This document shows positions 1 through 11,832 of a DNA stretch of 64,000 nucleotides, one piece after another. How positions within the stretch are numbered: the stretch's first letter is position 1; each line of letters begins with the position of its first letter. The stretch is from contig JAHLJT010000631.1 of assembly GCA_031308135.1 (NCBI GenBank), forward strand, positions 144,626,734 to 144,690,733, written 5' to 3'. This DNA is from Acheta domesticus (lineage: Eukaryota > Arthropoda > Insecta > Orthoptera > Gryllidae). The notes below the pieces were generated by a model, which had not been told where the DNA came from, ran no database searches, and saw nothing but the letters and a program-made list of their open reading frames with translations. The position numbers were made by a program, and so were the translations under genes.

Positions 1-49
1 TACTGTCAAGGTTATACGTTAGGTGTTATTGTTGGCGTATGCCTCCCGC

Positions 50-300
50 GGAACAATAAAATGGCTGTATCTTCACCAATTTTTTGGTACAAACCAAAAT
101 TGTGGTGGAACAATCCGGTACAAACGTGGTACAAACGATCTGCTATGTTTCCAATTTTTTTACGATGGTGGCGATGCCAGCGTGAAGTTGGCACCACCAC
201 AATTGAAAGTGCTGTATCTTTTAAGTGGCTTTGGTACAAACGAATGTTATTGTGGAACAAACGGGTACAAACGAGGTACAAACGAATGGTAATTGTTTAA
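50..300. repeat. Tandem repeat, about 147-bp unit, two copies
   Basis: Two degenerate units are visible: GCTGTATCTT begins near 66 and again near 211. Each is followed by several copies of GGTACAAAC and a GTGG(TG)AACAA block. On the minus strand both units stay open and give two similar peptides (containing CTRLFHNN and CTGLFHHN). This open frame may be chance; no known protein is recognised. The repeat may continue left of the window. Confidence 0.6.
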
Positions 301-310
301 ATTATTTTCG

Positions 311-447
311 CACGACTGTGAAATCTCATATTTTATGCTGTGAAACATCTTGTGATATGTTCAAGACGCTGATCAAGATCTATCAAAAGGACACTGACCA
401 ACAAAAAAGTTATCTTTTGATTGAATTTTACAATTTTAAATGTGACA
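311..447 (+). repeat. Inverted duplicate of a copia gag segment
   Basis: These 137 bases are a near-identical reverse complement of 1671-1807, which belongs to the gag region of the neighbouring copia remnant. Read on the plus strand it encodes the same peptide (starts TTVKSH, contains CCETSCDMFK). It sits where the integrase core should continue, so the copia copy was rearranged here. Confidence 0.8.
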
Positions 448-2241
448 ACTTCACGGACATCAGTGTGAATAATTTCCAAAGGTCTTCTGGCTCTACTTCT
501 TACAGTTTTTAATTGTTTTCTTGTTTGTTTTGCAATTGCACATGATTTACAGTGAGGAACATCATCAGTTTTCACTTTCACATTAACACCATCACATATT
601 TCTGGATTTTTCTTAAGATAGCTGAAATTCAAATGTCCCATTTTCTTATGCCATTCTAATATATTATTTGTTTGTGTTAACAAGGCTTCTTTTGCATGTT
701 CTTCTTTTATATCAATGACATGAAGACCTCTTTCAGTTTTATTTCCTTCCAGAACAATATTGCCTCCTTTAATAATAATTTCTCCACCTTTCACTATTTT
801 AACTTTTTCTTTATCAAATATTACAATGCTCCCTTTTTCTGTCACAGCATTTATTGATAACAGATTTCTTGTCAATTCTGGTACATATGATACATTTGTC
901 AATAATATTTCTTCTTTTCCACATTTCCTTGAAGATTAAAATGCATAAATTCACCATTTACTGCTTTTATTTTCATGTTGTTGCCTTCTTTTAAATCTGA
1001 CATGATTTCTTTTTCATGTGACATATGTTCATTTGTGCCACTGTCTACAACAAAAGTTGTATCATTTCTTCTTTCAGTTCTTTCTGATATTGTTCCATCT
1101 GCATAGAAAGCTGTCTTTGTTCCATGTTTTTCAAAGTTTTCATGCTCTTCTTTGTAGAAACAGTTTTCAGATGGATAATTTCTTCGTTTACAAAACTTGC
1201 ATGGAGGAATTTCTTTCTTGTTTTTGTAGTAACATTCTCCAAGGTGGTATTTATGGCAGAACAAACACTGTATCTTCTTTTTACACTCACTTTTATTTTC
1301 TTTATTTATTTTTTTGCATTCATTTATGTAATGACCAAAGGCTTTGCAATTGTAGCACTTACCAGATTTGTGATTTTGTTTTTGATTCTTCTCTTTCTCT
1401 TTGTAAACCTGTGTTTTATACGCCACTTAAATTTCTTCTTTGTCACCTTTGTGTTTTTCTTCTTCTTCAGACATGAGTCGCGATTTCAAGTTTTCTATAG
1501 TTTTTTCATTCTCCGGTGTAGAGTCCCAGGCACTTCCAAAATACTTGTATTCTTCTGGCAACACAGAATTCTTGTTATTAAAGCAGTATCATCAATGTTT
1601 TGTTTTAGTCGAGTAAGCCTGAAAGCTAGGTTTTAAACATCAGCTATGTTTGCCATCATGCCTACAGGTTTGTCACATTTAAAATTGTAAAATTCACTCA
1701 AAAGATAACTTTTTTGTTGGTCAGTGTCCTTTTGATAGATCTTGATCAGCGTCTTGAACATATCACAAGATGTTTCACAGCATAAAACATGAGATTTCAC
1801 AGTCGTGTCTATTGTACGTAGGATGTAAAGCTGAGCACATGCGTCCTGTCTTTTCCATTCTTCAATCATCTTTATCTCCGAACCCACTGATTCTAGTGTA
1901 ACGTCACCATTCACTATGTTCATTAATTGTTTCGCACGAAAAATCACTTTCAATTCGAATTCCCACAGTGGAAAACTGCTCGCGTCTCGTAATTTGGGTA
2001 CTGTGTTTAGCATACCATATTCCTTATGGGGAAGTAAAACCGGCTGTCCCATGTTAGTAGATTTACATGCATGTAAAAGATCCTCAAGCCTAAATGAAGC
2101 CTCTGAGCAAAATTCAAATCGCCTGTTTCGTCGCCCGAGATACCTTCTTTCTCCGCTAGTTGGTGAAAGGAGCGTAGCGAAATTTGCATGGCCAGACGGA
2201 AGAGCAGGCCTTATTTTCATATGTCGCCTTAGTCTCTCCAC
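448..2241 (-). mobile_element. Ty1/copia-type retrotransposon remnant (gag, protease, start of integrase)
   Basis: Minus-strand reading frames give copia parts in order. At 1633-2241 is a gag-like region (contains VPKLRD and SFPLWEFELK). At 899-1426 are a CCHC knuckle (CYNCKAFGHYINEC) and an aspartic protease active site in FVVDSGTNEHM. At 333-902 are the end of protease, the pre-integrase segment (WHKKMGHLNF, CKSCAIAKQTRK) and only the first residues of the integrase core (IIHTDV). Frames are broken between 1427 and 1636 and there is a stop before the CCHC segment. Reverse transcriptase, RNase H and LTRs are not seen. This is a dead fragment. Confidence 0.85.
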
Positions 2242-2580
2242 GAAAAATAAGGCATCAATTCAACTCAATTTATATTCAATTCCTTAGTTGATACCATGTT
2301 GCTATCTTTCTTCGTAACGATGTTTTTTTTTAATTCTTTCTCCAATATTTCTTTCACTTTTTAGTATTCTTTCACTATTAGCATTATTGGGCGCATAACC
2401 TGTTGAGTATTTGGGATGTCTGGGATTCGTGGCGAAACACACAGGCCTATCATTTACAAACACATGCTACATGCATTTATTCAAACACGTTTTTATACAT
2501 ACACACTTAACATAACAGCAACCTTCATCTTTTTGTGCACACTAGTGCCAACATAAGAAACGTAAATATTTTACTACCAA
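2242..2580. other. Unassigned AT-rich spacer
   Basis: No coding region or clear repeat was recognised between the copia remnant and the LINE fragment. Confidence 0.4.
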
Positions 2581-3222
2581 CACTGACGATGGCTTCGAGC
2601 TACTGCCGGCTCTAGGTCCCGGGGACTTACATACATGGGATGGCCAGACGTCGACAAGATGACATTAGCTTGGTTTCTGAACAGATATGGAACATTGGTA
2701 GAACAAGGCACGTTAAGATTCATGACATTTCTTCTTCTATCCATTTTCCTCATTGGTTTTAAGTGAAGATTCGCAAGAAGCAAGTTCGAGTTCACAGATC
2801 ACACTTAACCCTAGGTTTGTTTCCTGCCGTCCGTTACTGCGACCCACAGTGGCCTCGGGGCATCCCTCCCGCAGGGACCAGCAAGGGGTCCCTCCGATCA
2901 CCAGTCGGCATTACTAAACCCTACGGGATTTTCACTGACTGCTGAAGGCAGCCTCCTTCGGTGGCTAATGCAAGGTTCGGGTCTCCATTCTAATCAGTGA
3001 CCTGGGGTGCCAACCCAGTTTCTCTCCTGTGCCCTCCATGGGCTGACAACAGGAAGTCCAATGGTTCATGACCCTTCTCTCTCTACTTATTTCCCACTAT
3101 CCTCAAAATGGAGTACTTCTTCATCTGACCCCTCACCTTCAACCTGTTCAGCAAGGGAGGCCTTACTGGTAGCTAGGCTACCACTGACATAACTCTCAGG
3201 CTCATGGGGGTACTCAACCCTT
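2581..3222 (-). mobile_element. 5' fragment of R4/Dong-like LINE (copy A)
   Basis: This piece closely matches about 10,675-11,320, the 5' UTR and N-terminus of the full LINE copy next to it, in the same orientation. Its short frame at 2574-2795 starts like that copy (MNSNL, then MDRRRNVMNLNVPC) and leaves the match right after SHRQ. Only the 5' end is present, which is unusual because LINE copies normally lose the 5' end. A short ATT-rich stretch near 3223-3250 separates it from the 3' end of copy B. Confidence 0.8.
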
Positions 3223-3345
3223 GTTATTTTTATTATTATTGTTATTTTTCCATTACATCACGACTAAAGATGTCGGCTGAATATAAAATCTACTCCAGGT
3301 GGCAACCAGCTACCTAAGGAGCAGATCCGGTGACTGTCAGTGGCT

Positions 3346-5041
3346 CTACAATACTTTGCGTAGAATGTGGGCTGTTCCAAATAAAGCAATTTCTTGCACT
3401 TCCCAGTCTTTTGAATTACCAGGGACTTTAGACAATTTCTTACTCAAATTTTGCGGAACAAGTCCCAGAGCTCCGATAACTATCGAGACAACCTGTGGTT
3501 TTACGCCCCACATTCGACTGATCTCGATTTCCAAACTTTTGTATTTAAGACGTTTCTCTGCCTCCTTGGTAACGACGTTTTGATCGCAAGGTACAGCAAC
3601 ATCGATGTTTTGTAAACACAATTTTTTCGCTAAATCCCGGATAACTATATCCGGTTTGTTTGCCGCTATCGTGTGATCAGTTTGAATTTGTTGGTCGTAC
3701 AATATCGAACACAATCCAACAGACGTTACCGGTTTCGGTGAGTGTTCGTACCACTTGGGGCATGTGTTTGGAACTTCGAGGGCAGTACTGATCTGCCAGT
3801 GGCGGTAGCTACACACCCTGTCATGTCTTTTCAGCTATTCGGTCTTTGCTAGGATTGGTCAAGCTGAGACAATATGATCAATGGTTTCTATTTGCTCCTG
3901 GCAAATGCGGCATTTATCATCATGGGAAATTTTGAGAACCGCTTTATCATAATGCCGTGTTCTCAACGCCTGATCTTCGGCAGCTACTACAAGTGCTTCC
4001 GATTCTGGCTTCATTCTTCCCCTTTTAAGCCACATAAATGATTGATCTTTATTGATCTGCACCTTGTCCACTCTTTTTAGGTATTGTCCGTGGAGTGGTT
4101 TGCCTCTCCACGATTTCTTTAACATTTTTTGTGTCTCACACTTCATGTTTAGCAGCATCAGAAGTTCAGTGTCTGTGTTATTCGACGTGTCTTGCCTAGT
4201 TTTCTTTGCAATGCTTCTTGCTACACTAACAATGCCTCTGTTTCCCATTCTTCGGTCAGATTTCATGACCTGCTTCATTAGAGGGTCATCTTGATGGCTG
4301 ACTACATACTTCCCCAACCCGACTATTGCGTTGTGCCAGGAGGCCTCAATTTGTCTGAGGCCTCTTCCTCCTTCCTTACGTAACAAATAAAGTCTATGTA
4401 TATCAGCTCGAGGGTGGGCGACATGATGCATTGTTAGCAGTTTTCTGGTTTTTCGATCCATGCTGCGAAATTCTTGCTCAGTCCAGTCCACTAGTCCAAA
4501 ACTGTATTCGTCTACAGGTACCGCCAAACTGCCTATTGCAGATATTTTATTCCTGGAATTCAGAGCGGACTGCAGGACTAGTCTCACTCTCCTATAATAC
4601 TCCCTACGAATTCTCTCTTTCATTCTGTCGTTCGAGATGGAAGAATTCACATTCTTCAATGCCCAGATATTTGTAAGTTTTACCTGGCTCAAGATCTTGA
4701 AACACAGTATGCGTATCAATTTCAATGTTCTCAGACGTTGTGAGTTTCCCTCTTTTTAAATTGATTTTTGCACACTTGTCAAGACCAAACTTCATGCAGA
4801 TGTCATTGCTAAAGTCATTCACGAAAGACAGCATTTGGGAGAGAATCGCTTCATTCTTAGCAAACACTTTCAGATCATCCATGTAAAACAAATGTGATAC
4901 TGGCCTTTCATCACCATGGAGCTTAAAACCAAAGTCAGCTTGCGACAACTGTCTCGATAGTGGGATCAAACTAATGCAAAACAGCAGAGGGGATAGTGAA
5001 TCTCCTTGAAAAATACCCCTGTTAATCTGAATACTTGTGGT
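3346..5041 (-). pseudogene. LINE ORF, second half of reverse transcriptase, CCHC and restriction-like endonuclease
   Basis: Directly continues the frame interrupted at 8,974. RT motif B is GIFQGDSLSP and the catalytic box is FYMDDLKVF. After a frameshift near 4,650-4,700 come the thumb and linker (RLVLQSALNSRNKI, then HPRADIHRLYL, GGRGLRQIE). The knuckle CRICQEQIETIDH lacks its last Cys because that codon is TGA (3859-3861). A TAG follows at 3835-3837. The endonuclease then has KPDIVIRD and a second Asp in NIDVAVP, the PD-X13-D spacing expected of the restriction-like fold. With two stops and a frameshift it cannot make active protein. Confidence 0.85.
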
Positions 5042-5558
5042 CAGAGGCAGGATTCGGGGGGGGGCAAGGAGGGGCAACTGCCCCCCCCCCAATGTTGGGA
5101 CATATTTAAAAAAATATATTTAGACATTGCATTCAAGTTTATGTCAAAAAAGATTTACTTTTTTCTGTATTTTCAGAAGAATTTTAATAATAATTAAGAG
5201 AATAATAATTTTATTAAGCTAAGATAATACCATACTGCATAAATAAATTGGCAAATTTTAGTTCAATAGTATAAAACGCGCGGGATAATGTTCAGCGTTA
5301 CTGTGAATATCCCGTATTGAAAAAAACATCCTTCAATTATATTTTACTTTTAAATGATATTTACTTGGAAATTGAACAGTTTCATGCGTAAAATCATGGT
5401 AGGTTTGACATCTTGTACTTCCTACTCAGTTTCGAACTTCGAAGAAGAAAGAACGAAGTCTCTGTTCTTTCGGAGCCCTCAACACATCCACAGTACGTGT
5501 CCTTTCGGCACTGTTGATCAGTGGGGACAGTGGCGGGCTTTCTCACGCCACGAACTCA

Positions 5559-5593
5559 CTCACACACACGTACACACACACACACACACACCA
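5559..5593. repeat. CA-rich microsatellite
   Basis: A CACA/ACAC run with a few interruptions, inside the hAT element. Confidence 0.8.
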
Positions 5594-6178
5594 CATAATC
5601 AGCCCAGCTTATCTGAATGACCAACCTCACAGGCGCTGAAAGAGGTGTGAGGAAACAGTGGGCAGCTTGCGGTACGATTCATTATAATCGGTACTATTCA
5701 CACGTAATTCGTTTAATTCACACTTGTGGAGAGAAATGTCTTGTAAATGATGTGGAAAGTTGATTCTTAGTATTTTGCTCATAGACCAAAATAAATACTC
5801 TACTATTAATAATAAAATTAAAAATGTCTTAACGACAGCTGTGAGTGACAGGGACAAAAGAGAGCAAAATAAATCAGTCGTTAATTATAATAAGCCTATT
5901 GTCCACCCATTCGGTTCTCTCATTTTTAAATTGTTATTGCGGGCTGTGAAATGTTTGTCCAACATGAATGCGGACCACTGTCCTGGTCCTCAGTCAGAGG
6001 GCTTTCGGTGTAGGTGACGATGACATCTCTGCGACGTCATAAGAATAAGAGCTCAGTTGAGTTCTTGCAGTACTGGCGAACGCACGAGCTTTTATTATAG
6101 TGAAACGAGCCAGATCAAGAAAGTGAGAAGATTTCAGCTCTTGTATCTGACAGGTGAGAAATTAATGTTCATCGCGTT

Positions 6179-6435
6179 TATACTGCGATTTTTGTAGGAA
6201 GAGCTCTCAAGATAACTCAAATCCCATCTTCGCGATGGAATATGTCACGGCATTTCGTATCATTCACAGTCGTTCCGCTAGATTTCGCACGGTCGCGACC
6301 GTATGAAGCAGTGCTTGCGATCATGCGACTTCTACCGGCAAGACCGAGAAAAGACGCGAAATGCCGTGACATATTCCATCGCGAAGATGGGATTTGAGTT
6401 ATCTTGAGAGCTCTTCCTAGAAAAATCGCAGTATA
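6179..6435. repeat. 257-bp palindromic element (GATGGAATAT family)
   Basis: The two halves are near-perfect reverse complements from TATACTGCG at 6179 to CGCAGTATA at 6435, with the centre near 6307. Arms contain GATGGAATATGTCACGGCAT and the middle contains GCGATCATGCGAC. Related copies are at 40,134-40,340, 40,836-40,985 and, as a half, 22,763-22,872. No transposase is encoded; a foldback-type MITE is the simplest reading. Confidence 0.85.
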
Positions 6436-8084
6436 GTTCAAATTAGAATTTAATCAATAGCTAATGAATAATACAAGTGTTATTGTTTACTGAAGGAAAT
6501 ATGACTTTACCAGACGACAATCTCATAGATACTTTGTTCTCCTAGAAGTTATAGCAAACTTCGGTGGCCATTGACTCACGTTATTCTAGTATCCCCAGGG
6601 TAATCGAGAGAATAACATCTCTTCGTTAATGACGACAGAGGAGTGTCAAATAATACGTTAATCTGCTTTGCAACCTACCCAGGAAAAATGATGATCACGC
6701 TAGGCCACTGATAATAACTTCCCTTCTCTGTTATTATGAATGGGAATCTGTTGTTTTAATCTAATGTCGGTTGTATTAATATAACAAAAAAGTTTTTTGG
6801 TTCTTTTTTGGATAACAGAGCAACTTTTACTACGAGAATTTAAAAAAAGGTTTGTTATTGCTATGAATCTGTTAAAGTTGGTGCATGGTAAAGTTCGGCA
6901 AACTGACAGTTCGGACCACTTTCCAGAATGTAGAATGTTTTTATCTCGACGATTTAGCATTGCGTAGCTAATATTTATGTACTTCAATGCACGCAATTTT
7001 TATGTCATTAAAACTGTAAATTTTAATTACAATTCAAATACTTCAATCATTTAATTCTAATACTTAACACTGATCATTATTTGTAAAGAAAATTATTTGA
7101 TCGTCGCTTTCCTCAAATAATTTAATTTCAATATTCAATTTTATACTTAATATGTGAAAATTGCTACATTCATACAATTATTTAAACAAGAACAAAATAG
7201 TGAAATGTAATGCCTTTCGCTGCAGGTGTGATGTGCTACCAGCAGTGCTTACAGGCAATTACAAATGCTTCCAATACAGGATGCAAATACTGAGTTCGCA
7301 GGGAAGCTAAGTTCCCTGGAGGAGCGTGATGGTGAGCGAGGTTTCAAGTACAGAGGCCAAGTCCGATGAAGTATGAAAATAAGTTTAATAAAAAATAGAG
7401 CTGCAGAGCAGCGTGAAGTTGCTACAACAGTGTCTCTGGGCTGTCTGTCCCGTTATCAACGCTAGAGGATCCTTTTATAGAAAACAGGGAAAATTATGGG
7501 GCCATTACGCCACCCCCGCCTGAATTGTAAATGTCTCGGATGTAATAAACAAACATTACTGTCCGAGTGCTTTCGCCTCTTTGACATCACTTTCTCATAA
7601 GTCTCGCTACACCCCCGCTTCCACAATCTGCCTCCTCATTAACGCTGACAGCGGTTTTGGGCCCCTCTCATCAATATACTTAAAGATAAAGATAAGCCTT
7701 CGAGCGCCGGGTCCGGACGCCACCCCAGTTTAGATAATGTAAAGAAATAATATTTCTCTCGGGTACATGTATGAGGAAATATCCATTGCTTCTGTTACGC
7801 AATGCTTTACATACTCTTATATGAAGGTGCATTAACCATTACAGAAAGCAAAATTTTTACATATGTTTTGTCAAAAAATGTATTAATGAGTAAAGTTTAA
7901 GTGTACCGTCACACAAAATTTGACATTAATAATTATGTATCTTTATTCGATTCTAATAACTAGACCGCGGGATTACATGGAATTGCATGTCGGTTTTTTG
8001 TTATTTGTTAACTGTGACTTTATAGTAACTGTGAAGATGAAATGATATGGTGATGATAGGGGGTGAAAGGACGAATAGAAATGC

Positions 8085-8165
8085 AACCATGCCCAAGGCG
8101 GGAGTCGAACCCACGATCCTTCGGTGCGAGATCGCTAAGAACTACCTGCGTATATCACAAGTTTT
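8085..8165 (-). repeat. tRNA-derived SINE fragment
   Basis: On the minus strand the segment contains GGTTCGACTCC, an exact polymerase III B-box, preceded by a tRNA anticodon-arm-like stretch (TCTCGCACCGAAGGATCGTG). The D arm and acceptor stem do not pair as in a working tRNA. A second related piece lies near 38,380. Confidence 0.6.
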
Positions 8166-8966
8166 TGTCTAGAAGTGGGTCGAACGTTGAGAGGTAGAAG
8201 CGATAAGTCGGAAAGTTCCGTTTCATGCAAGATGTCAATACAAAATGTGTCATGGCAAAAGGAAGCAAGAGGCTCTCGTAATAATAGTCCGATAATTTTT
8301 AAAAATAAATAGGAAGAACAATTTAAAAAAAAACAGGACATAATACAAAATGATTTGTTTCTCAGACATTTTTAACCATGTTAAAGAGTATAATCTACAC
8401 GGTGAATCATGCAGCTGAGTACAAGTAAATTGATAAACGTATATTTTGAAAATAGATTTCATGAAATTTCTGATATGGATTCAGATAACAAAGTTTTTGC
8501 TTTACCATTTTCAATGTTGACAGCGTAAATCACGATTTACATTTGAAAATATTGGATCTTCAAAATGATACAGAATTGAAAGACCAATTCCAACACCAGG
8601 AAGATCTACTTCATTTTTAATAAAACATTCTTCTGTTTTACTGCTTTTTACTGTTTCCTAAGCTCCACAAGCATGCTGCCATTATTTTAAGTAGACATGC
8701 TTGTAAGCAATATTTGTTGAGAAATGATTCATTGAAAAAATGTATCGTTGAATTAACAGTTTGGACCGTTCAAGTAACAATGCGGAATCTCACCGCTGTG
8801 TGCAACTAATATAATTAATAACATTCAATAATAATTAACAAAATTCAAAGCAATGTGTATAATTGCAGCACAATTAAATAACTAAAAGCATGTAAACGAA
8901 TATTTTGATATTTACAATAGCCCCCAAATTTGCCCCCCCAATAAAAGATCCGAAATCCCGCCCCTG

Positions 8967-10887
8967 CTTGTGGTTTCTACTGCTTCCTCTCCGCTGTGTA
9001 TTAGTAACCTGGTACTCCACGACTTCATACTAGCCTTGCAAAATTCAATAAGTCTAGGATGAAATCGATAGATCTCCAGGGTCTTCAAAATCCAAGCGTG
9101 TGGTACACTATCAAAGGCCTTTTGGTAGTCAATCCAAGCCAAATTCAACTTACGTTTGCGTTTCTTTACATTATTCAAAATGACTTTGTTCAGTAGCAAG
9201 ATTTCCTTACAGCCATAAGAGCCTTTACGACATCCTTTTTGTTCAGCTGTCATTAGATGATTCTTTTTTAGATGTCTGTACATTTTGTCAGCTATGGCTG
9301 CAGTGATAACTTTGTACAATACTGGCAGAGAAGTAATTGGCCTGTAGTTCTTCGCCAAAGAGCTGTCTCCCGCTTTGGGTAGCAAATCGTATGCCGCGTG
9401 TGAGCCATTCCGGGAGATCCTTTGGGGTTTCTAAAATTTTATTAACAGCCTTTGATAGATGAGAATGTATTGCTGTTAAGTTCTTAATCCAATAAATCTG
9501 GATCTTATCATTCTTGGGGGACTTCCAGTTTCCCATGTTCTTAATTGCTTGGAAGGGGTCCTCTTCCGAGAATCGGTGAACATCTTCCACTGTTTCCACA
9601 AGTTCATCGGCAGCATCAACTTCAGATTGAAGCTAAGATGCGTCTTTGTTGTAGGATATACTCTCCTCCCAGATTCCTGCCCAAAATGCTTCGACGTCAT
9701 CTTTTGAAGGAGTAACAGCTTTGCCATTCGGTTTTTGAGTCAGATTGCGATAGAATCTCTTCGCGTCTGTTTCAAGCAACCGGTTTTGTTCACGGAAATC
9801 TATTCTACGTTTGTAGCGTCTAATTCTTTGAGCCCATGCTTGAATTTTCTCTTTTAGCTTCTCAACTACCATTAGCCTGCTGGTGTCATTTTGAATTTGG
9901 TATTTTTGTTCAACATTGAATATTTTTCGTTGAACTTTAGAGGTGCGAGTTGATTTAGAAGATGCCTCAGCTAAGAGTGATATTTTGCGCCGGGTGTCGG
10001 CTATCTTTTTCATAATTCTGTTCATCCATGGGGGTACAAAGCTGTTTACTCTGTTTTGCTGTCGGCCGTCGGTGTTCTTTGCTGGCCCCAAAATTATCTG
10101 AGATACTAGATATCCAGTTGCATATATGATGTGATTGATTTCAGTAATATCTAGATCTCTGCCTGGGGTCTCGACCACCTCATTTAAAAACAGAATTCAC
10201 TGTTTCTATCACTCTTTTCTCTTTGGCATTTTCGTATATTCTCCTCAACGGTTCGCGAGATTCAAACGGAAGTTGACTAACTCTTTCTATCTCGCGCCGA
10301 AGGAGATTTCGCATTATGTCCTTATCGTGTAATTCATTTCCAGATGAATTTTCACCACTGACGTGTGTTTCACTGGAAAGAGATGAACCTTCCACGGGAT
10401 CATTTTCAAGTTCTACATGTTCGTCAGGTGGATTGTTCGAGCGAAGTACATATTCCGCATTTCTCTCAATGGCAGCAAGTTGTTCTGCTGTGAATTTTCC
10501 ACTGCTGAGTATGTATCGTCGTTGACTGGCAAGCTTCTTTGACTCTAGGGTAGGTCTCATATCTGGGTTCCGCTCTCTCCATACTTTGAAAACTTCTATT
10601 TCTGAGCCCCCATTTTTCGCTTTTGCATAGTAAAAGCACCACATCACCTCCTTTAATTCATCCCGGGTCCATCTCTGACGATGGCTTCGAGTTACTGCCG
10701 GCCCTGGGTCCCTGGGACTAACATCCGTGGGAAGGCCAGACGTCGACAAGGTGGCATTAGCTCGGTTTCTGAGAAGGTATGGGACATTGGTAGAACAAGG
10801 CACGTTAAGATTCATTACATTTCTTCTTCTATCCATTTTACTCATTGGTTTGAATTGAAGATTCGCAGGACGCAAGTTCGAGTTCAC
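8967..10887 (-). pseudogene. LINE ORF, N-terminal part and first half of reverse transcriptase
   Basis: The frame opens with ATG at 10,887 (MNSNLRPANL) and runs to a TGA at 10,180. A one-base shift then leads into the next frame (VVETPGRDLDI), which runs to a TAG at 9,633. The same frame continues (QSEVDAADELVE) to about 9,390, where another frameshift leads into the reverse transcriptase start (LPKAGDSSLAKNYRPITSL). RT motifs seen include NYRPI, EQKGCRKGS and the catalytic Asp region LAWIDYQKAFDSVPH. The coding sequence stops at the hAT insertion and resumes in frame at 5,041. Confidence 0.85.
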
Positions 10888-11348
10888 AGTTCATACTCAA
10901 CCCTCGGGTTGTTTCCTGCCATCCGTTACTGCGACCCACAGTGGCCTCGCGGCATCCCCCCGTAGGGCCCAGCAAGGGGTCCCTCCGATCGCCAGTCGGC
11001 ATTACTAAACCCTACGGGATTTTCATTGACTGCTGAAGGCAGCCTCCTTCACTGGCTAATGCAAGGTTCGGGTCTCGACTCTAATCAGTGGCCTGGTGTG
11101 CCAACCCAGTTTCTCTCCTGTACCCTCTATGGGCCGACAACAGGAAGTCCAATGGTTCTGACCCTTTCCTCTCTACTTACTTCCCACTATCCTCAAAATG
11201 GAGTACTTCTTCATCTGACCCCTCACCTTCAACCTGTTCAGCAAGGGAGGCCCTACTGGTAGCTAGGCTACCACTGACATAGCTTTAAGGCTCATGGGGG
11301 TACTCAAGCCCCACCACCAACTGCAAGATCGTGTACTCCCTAGGTGGA

Positions 11349-11391
<43 letters not shown>
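11349..11391. repeat. (ATT)n microsatellite at LINE 5' end
   Basis: An uninterrupted ATT run of about 14 units immediately next to the 5' end of LINE copy B. It is probably the original insertion target. Confidence 0.9.
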
Positions 11392-11393
<2 letters not shown>

Positions 11394-11501
11394 TCTACTA
11401 TCATTAATAAGTATTATAATTCAGCTGTAAGATTAATGGCATCAACTCGATTAGGGTTTTTGTCCAGTTTCCGTTGATTATTTGAGAAAATGCTGTGATA
11501 C

Positions 11502-11565
11502 TTCCCTTGCTTCAAAGCAAGGGAACCATTACATTTACTGTCCAGAATCAAATGATTCTGGACAA
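11502..11565. repeat. Two adjacent perfect hairpins
   Basis: Hairpin one (11502-11525) has 11-bp arms TTCCCTTGCTT with a 2-nt loop. Hairpin two (11540-11565) has 11-bp arms TGTCCAGAATC with a 4-nt loop. They lie in otherwise unassigned AT-rich sequence (11,392-11,832). Confidence 0.75.
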
Positions 11566-11832
11566 TAAATATAACTTCACTCTGCCCGTCTTCTTGAGCT
11601 CCCTTTTCCTAGACGTGATAGGAGTGAAGGGTTAATTATTTGTTAGCAGTGTATTCAAAATTAAATTCTATCACACAGAGTTGAACATTCTTATTTCTTA
11701 AATTAAAATGCTTCTTTAACCTTTACCCATAATAGTGTGTAGCAAGAAAAAATATGGAATCTGGAACTCAGGAAGACATGTGCACCTGCACATATCATAT
11801 CTGACTCGTCATACACAATTGAAATTGTATAT

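Larger units (their letters stand above)
5042..8966. mobile_element. Non-autonomous hAT element with perfect 8-bp target duplication
   Basis: The ends are inverted: left CAGAGGCAGGATTCGG, right end (reverse complement) CAGGGGCGGGATTTCGG. Both sides are flanked by CTTGTGGT (5034-5041 and 8967-8974). Removing the element plus one duplication leaves the LINE reading frame intact (VETTS joined to IQINRG). An 8-bp duplication and a CAGRGGC start are hAT hallmarks. No transposase frame is visible in 3.9 kb, so it is non-autonomous. It carries a nested palindrome (6179-6435), a CA repeat and a tRNA-like SINE piece near 8,090. Confidence 0.88.
3223..11348 (-). mobile_element. R4/Dong-like LINE with restriction-like endonuclease (copy B), split by a hAT element
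   Basis: A full-length but dead non-LTR retrotransposon of about 4.2 kb once the 3.9-kb insertion is removed. In minus-strand order it has a GC-richer 5' UTR (10,888-11,348), an N-terminal domain with a possible Myb-like stretch (RWTRDELKEVMW), reverse transcriptase, a CCHC knuckle, a PD..D restriction-like endonuclease and a short 3' UTR. The 5' side abuts (ATT)n and the 3' side an ATT-rich stretch. A single ORF, an MDDLK-type RT box and a C-terminal endonuclease point to the CRE/R2/R4/NeSL group; R4/Dong is my best guess. Confidence 0.85.

Noticed and set aside
8085..8165. tRNA gene
   Set aside because: Good B-box but no complete cloverleaf; better explained as a tRNA-derived SINE.
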